The notes below the pieces were generated by a model. That model was not told the DNA's origin, did not search any database, and saw only the letters and a list, made by a program, of their open reading frames with translations. From the NCBI GenBank assembly GCA_032622095.1, contig CP136061.1, positions 64,359,127 to 64,423,126 on the forward strand: 64,000 bases of DNA, given 5' to 3'. Within the stretch, counting starts at the first letter, position 1. Every line of letters begins with the position of its first letter. Below are positions 60,666 through 64,000 of this stretch, piece by piece. Made by a program: the position numbers and the translations under genes. The DNA is from Siphonodentalium dalli. Its lineage: Eukaryota > Mollusca > Scaphopoda > Gadilida > Siphonodentaliidae.

Positions 60666-62494
60666 ATGATATGCATGCCGAATGCAAGAACTGCCTATCA
60701 CTTTGTGAAATAATACTAATTAATGTATTCTATGGGAATATGAGCATACCCATACCAGAGTTCCGCCAATTTACGTCTGTTATTCTGAATAAATTCTTGA
60801 ATTCTTCAGACTTTGCCTTGCGCCAGTTTGGATATTTGTCAAACATTTCACTGTTTTGTAACTTTTTATTATTTTTTAGACCTGAAAACAAGTGATTTAG
60901 ATTAATTAAAATATTACATATAGCACGGCCATGGGTACATATGTACACACACACAGATCAAGTACCTTATATGGTGTTCTAAGGCGACATCTTTGCACAC
61001 CGTATACCGTGCTCTAATTAAATTTTAGGGGATTTTATAGTGAACAACCAATTAGAAGGCTGCTTGATGACGACGTAACAATAATTCTTGCACTTTAAGA
61101 TGCGGGTCATTGTTCGTATTGTTACTGTCAACACTTATTTCATTTGATTATCATCAGTTATAAATAGTAACAGTAAATGTTAGTGTGGGTTTTGTCTCAA
61201 TTTTCACCTGGTGTCTGTAGACGTATAGACTGAGTACATGGTTCTTGCACCTACTTTAATATCAAATTCAAGGGTTTTAAAGTAGTGTAGGGGTCGAAAT
61301 TCAAGGGTTTTCAAGGATGTATATACTCGAAAATCAAGGGTTTTCAAGGACACTGGGTTACCATTGATCATATTACCTCAAAGAGTATAGTACTTAGTAT
61401 ATATGTAAGAGTAGTCAATAGCAAGTATTTGTGAATACAAGATGAAATCAGAATTTTATGAGTAGAGAAAAACAGCAATACTACATACTGTATTATATTA
61501 GCAGCATTAAAACAATATTTTGTTTGTTTCTCTAGGGTTAGGAATACGTAACTATCTCTTTCAATTTATTTATTACAACAATTATCAAATATGCTCACTT
61601 TAGTAAAAGTATTTATTTTCCATGCAGTTGGGGATTCCCTGACAGAACAAATTTAATTTCCGGAATCCGATAATCACCAAATAAAGTTACTTCTCCAGGG
61701 CAGGGGCAGGGAAATTCAAGTAAATATTTAGAGGCAGGGGCGCTATTCAAGTACATGCTGGTGGGTGGCATGGAATTCAAGGGTATTCAAGGCTCTGGAA
61801 AAATAGTTTTCAAATTCAAGTACGTTCAAGTATATTCAAGTACCCGCGGGAACCCTGGATTACCACTAAATTTTAACTGAATATATATGCTAAATTTATT
61901 TCTGTTGGCTAACATTTTTGTGACTTCCATTCATATAATAGTCACAGTGGGTAAGCATATATGTATTCAATTTTAATTCACCCCAACTTGTAACGAGTGA
62001 TAACAATGTTAAAGTAGGCATTTATATAAATAATTTTAAATGTTCACACACAAAATGACTACACAATTTATGTTGATCAGTTACCCAAATACATTGTGAA
62101 TTTGTATTGTCCAGAATTTAAGCATACTAATTTAATTGAGTTATGCATTGAATAATCCCTTTCAAATTGTCTTGCAATGTCTTCTGCACAGCTAAGGGAT
62201 TGCCTTTGAGCACTGTATATGGTGTGCTAGACACTCCATATTTATTAATTATAAGTTGCTTTAGTGGCTATACCATCCTCTCTTCCCGTGAACGACTCCA
62301 GTCCATACAATTACATCCAAGTGATCAGTTTGTGTGCATCATAATTATGCCAAATTAAGATCATGAAAATGATGATTATGTACGGCAGTACAGACATTAC
62401 AATCTGCATCTTCAAGTTAGTTTAGTAAGTTGTATGACAGTCACAGTACTGAGAGATTGCTTATAATGATATAACAATGAAGATGACAACTTAC
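60666..62494. other. Intron DNA with a hAT-like terminus, otherwise nothing
   Basis: 61,270-61,860 is rich in TTCAAGGGTTTTCAAGG and TTCAAGTACGTTCAAG, and closes with ACCCGCGGGAACCCTGG. Read on the minus strand, CCAGGGTTCCCGCGGG resembles a widespread hAT-type terminal inverted repeat. The opposite end was not identified. Confidence 0.4.
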
Positions 62495-62668
62495 CCTGAC
62501 ATCCATTGCAGACCAGTAATCCTGTGTTAATTATTTTACCATTCTCTTCATTAGTGAAGAACAGACTATCAAAGTGGATAACGAAACTGTGAGTCGTAAG
62601 CTGCTGCTCGGCTTTAGGATCATCTGGGAATACCTTCAAGTTCATCGTCACTTCCATGTTAACTGGAG
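62495..62668 (-). CDS. Exon A of a single-pass receptor gene (RPTP-like ectodomain)
   Basis: Internal coding exon of 174 bp read on the minus strand. It is preceded by a good acceptor (TTTATCTAG) and followed by a consensus donor (GTAAGT). It starts with two bases completing a codon and ends in phase 1. The encoded peptide runs from APVNMEVTMNLKVF to LLVCNGCQG and contains TTHSFVIHFDSLFF followed by an ENGKI turn, a pattern I associate with the start of a fibronectin-III-like juxtamembrane domain in receptor tyrosine phosphatases. The end phase fits the next exon 10.2 kb away. Exons further upstream must exist, because the start is internal, but I could not find them in the remaining 1.3 kb. 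The exon structure is seen directly; the family assignment is inference. An unrelated fibronectin-III receptor is the main alternative. Confidence 0.62.
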
Positions 62669-62758
62669 CTAGATAAATACACATGTATACTTAATTGGGA
62701 CTATTTTTGACAAGATAAATCATAGGGAATCTATCAACTAACTTTCTATACACATATG

Positions 62759-63065
62759 GAGCCTCGGTGGCTCAATTGGTTAGGGGTACATCTCCAAGCC
62801 ATTTGACTCTCCAGCGCTGGCAATAAGGGTTCAAATCCACATGTTTCCATCATGGACTGTAACTCGAAATCAATATCTGGTGGAGTTGCCAGTTACTCAC
62901 CGATGGTCGGTGGTTTGCCGCAAATGCTTCACGAGTTTATCAGCCATTGAAATCATTGTTGGATTAGCCATAAGTGTGCGGATTTCCTCCACCACTATAA
63001 ATGGCAATGTCATGATATGGCCTTAGTTGCTGAAAGCGACATAAAACCGTAATCAATCAATCAAT
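62759..63065 (+). mobile_element. tRNA-derived SINE with target duplication
   Basis: A box TGGCTCAATTGG (62,768-62,779) and B box GGGTTCAAATCC (62,827-62,838), body with CACCGATGGTCGGTGG and TTCCTCCACCAC, 3' tail of AATC repeats (63,051-63,065). Flanked by CTATACACATATG (62,746-62,758) and CTATACAAATATG (63,066-63,078), a 13-bp target duplication with one change. Full length and fairly young. Confidence 0.88.
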
Positions 63066-63641
63066 CTATACAAATATGTTCAGAAAACATAATCCATGGG
63101 TCAGTGAGAGTGGAACAGGAGCTAGACAATGCTGAGGTGGAAATAAATAATATTAAATACTGCACGCATGCATGATTTTCAAAATTGTTTGGCCTGAGAA
63201 TTTCACTTTGCATAGTCTTATAGCATGTAGTTTATACACAGAACTACACTCGTGAGTTACTGAGAGTCAGTTTATGGTATGAGTGTGATATCCTTCCACA
63301 ATTGCAAGAGTGACATACATTTGCTGGCTAGTAACACAACTGTTCAGATCTTATCATGTAATATTTACATAGCCCATCTGTTACACTAAATCCTGTTCGG
63401 TGATTGGTCAGCTGCCAAGTGGGTCACCTGTTTTATATCCCAATAAAACACAGACCATAACACGAACACATCATAACAAATTGTTGACCTAATCACTAAA
63501 ATCGGTCAGCTGAATAATTGGGCATGCTTTCAAAAGTTCACATGGGCTAGTCTCAAATTCTCGTCAGATTTTATGAAAATAAATAAGAATATTTTCAGCT
63601 TTTTTATGGGAATAAATTATAAGAAAGCTATATAAATAAAG

Positions 63642-63789
63642 AAATGAATGTAGTGGGTGTGTTATTGAGGGATACAGCGCTAAGGTCATTGGGGCACATT
63701 TAGTGTAAACCTCTTCACGGTTTACTCAATGTGCCCCAATGACCACAGTGCCGTATCCCTCAAAAACACAAGCACCCACTACATTCATT
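63642..63789. repeat. Foldback (hairpin) repeat of about 148 bp
   Basis: AAATGAATGTAGTGGGTG at the left pairs with CACCCACTACATTCATTT at the right; the inner arms match with scattered changes around CATTGGGGCACATT. Probably a MITE. Confidence 0.8.
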
Positions 63790-64000
63790 TTTTAACCCTT
63801 TCATAACGGGAGCTTCGCTGGTGCAGGGAGCCTCACATATATAAGAGAATGCACTGGCTTACAAGGTCAAGGTAAATATTATTAGGCCAATGTATTTGCT
63901 TATATATGCAAAGCTCCCTAATGGAGACTCGTATATTTTAGAGAATGAAATGGCACATCGTTTTCTGAAAATTACAGGAAGCTCCAGGTTAGTCCATGTT
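63790..64000. other. Nothing recognised to window end
   Basis: Begins TTTTTTAACCCTTTCATAAC; a similar phrase (TTAACCCTATCATGAAAGG) lies at 47,779, a possible dispersed repeat. Confidence 0.35.

Larger units (their letters stand above)
52291..62494 (-). other. 10.2-kb intron of the receptor gene, filled with tandem-repeat elements
   Basis: Region between exon A and exon B, with consensus donor and acceptor. It contains the two AGCTCAACTT-bounded tandem-array elements, a related array at 54.4-55.4 kb, an interstitial telomere-like tract and part of a hAT-like terminal sequence. No coding exon was recognised inside; exons A and B are phase-compatible, so none is needed. Confidence 0.5.

Noticed and set aside
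62759-62842. Functional tRNA gene
   Set aside because: Same reasoning; the flanking 13-bp target duplication shows it is the head of a SINE.

Overview
The window is eukaryotic, non-coding-rich DNA from a metazoan nuclear genome. Evidence: GT-AG introns, tRNA-derived SINEs, TA-target and long-TIR DNA transposons, minisatellites, and no operon-like ORF density. Several repeats (160-bp tandem units around 'AAGATGGC', 'AAGTCCAAAAGGGGGC' and 'ACGGACGGACGG' tails followed by a C/G hairpin) remind me of marine invertebrate genomes, especially molluscs and their relatives. That placement is a recollection of style, not a database result, and the species is unresolved. Most open reading frames above 60 codons look like chance or repeat-derived frames.

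Region by region: 1-4,830 is unique-looking AT-rich DNA with a palindromic MITE (749-1058), a tRNA-SINE (about 2469-2935) and a 42-bp tandem repeat. Three diverged copies of one roughly 5-kb TIR element lie at 4,830-9,634, about 10.57-27.25 kb (interrupted) and 36,282-41,338. The second copy carries a 213-bp Tc1/mariner-like MITE and is split by an 11.2-kb long-TIR element (14,686-25,882, 3-bp TAA duplication). The two ends of that 11.2-kb element carry the C-terminal and N-terminal parts of what looks like one transposon-associated protein family, both read outward and both damaged. A 554-bp element with its own ATAA duplication interrupts the N-terminal part.

27.3-36.3 kb holds decayed coding-like DNA, a Penelope-like retroelement fragment, a complicated nest of inverted and direct duplications (29.9-34.1 kb) and a 60-bp minisatellite. 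43.97-47.08 kb is a minisatellite of alternating 52/46-bp units. Two elements bounded by AGCTCAACTT/AAGTTGAGCT inverted repeats and packed with about 160-bp tandem units lie at 53.3-54.1 and 55.7-60.7 kb; they fit the architecture of non-autonomous Helentron/Helitron-like elements.

The one host gene I can support is on the minus strand. Four phase-compatible exons (62,668-62,495; 52,290-52,176; 48,070-47,997; 47,727-47,616) encode an extracellular segment, an RRKR furin-type site, a cysteine-bearing fibronectin-III-like strand pair and a single transmembrane helix. This resembles the juxtamembrane ectodomain of a receptor-type protein tyrosine phosphatase. Its 10.2-kb intron hosts the large tandem-repeat elements. 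Upstream exons (above 62.7 kb, partly outside the window) and cytoplasmic exons (below 47.6 kb) were not found.
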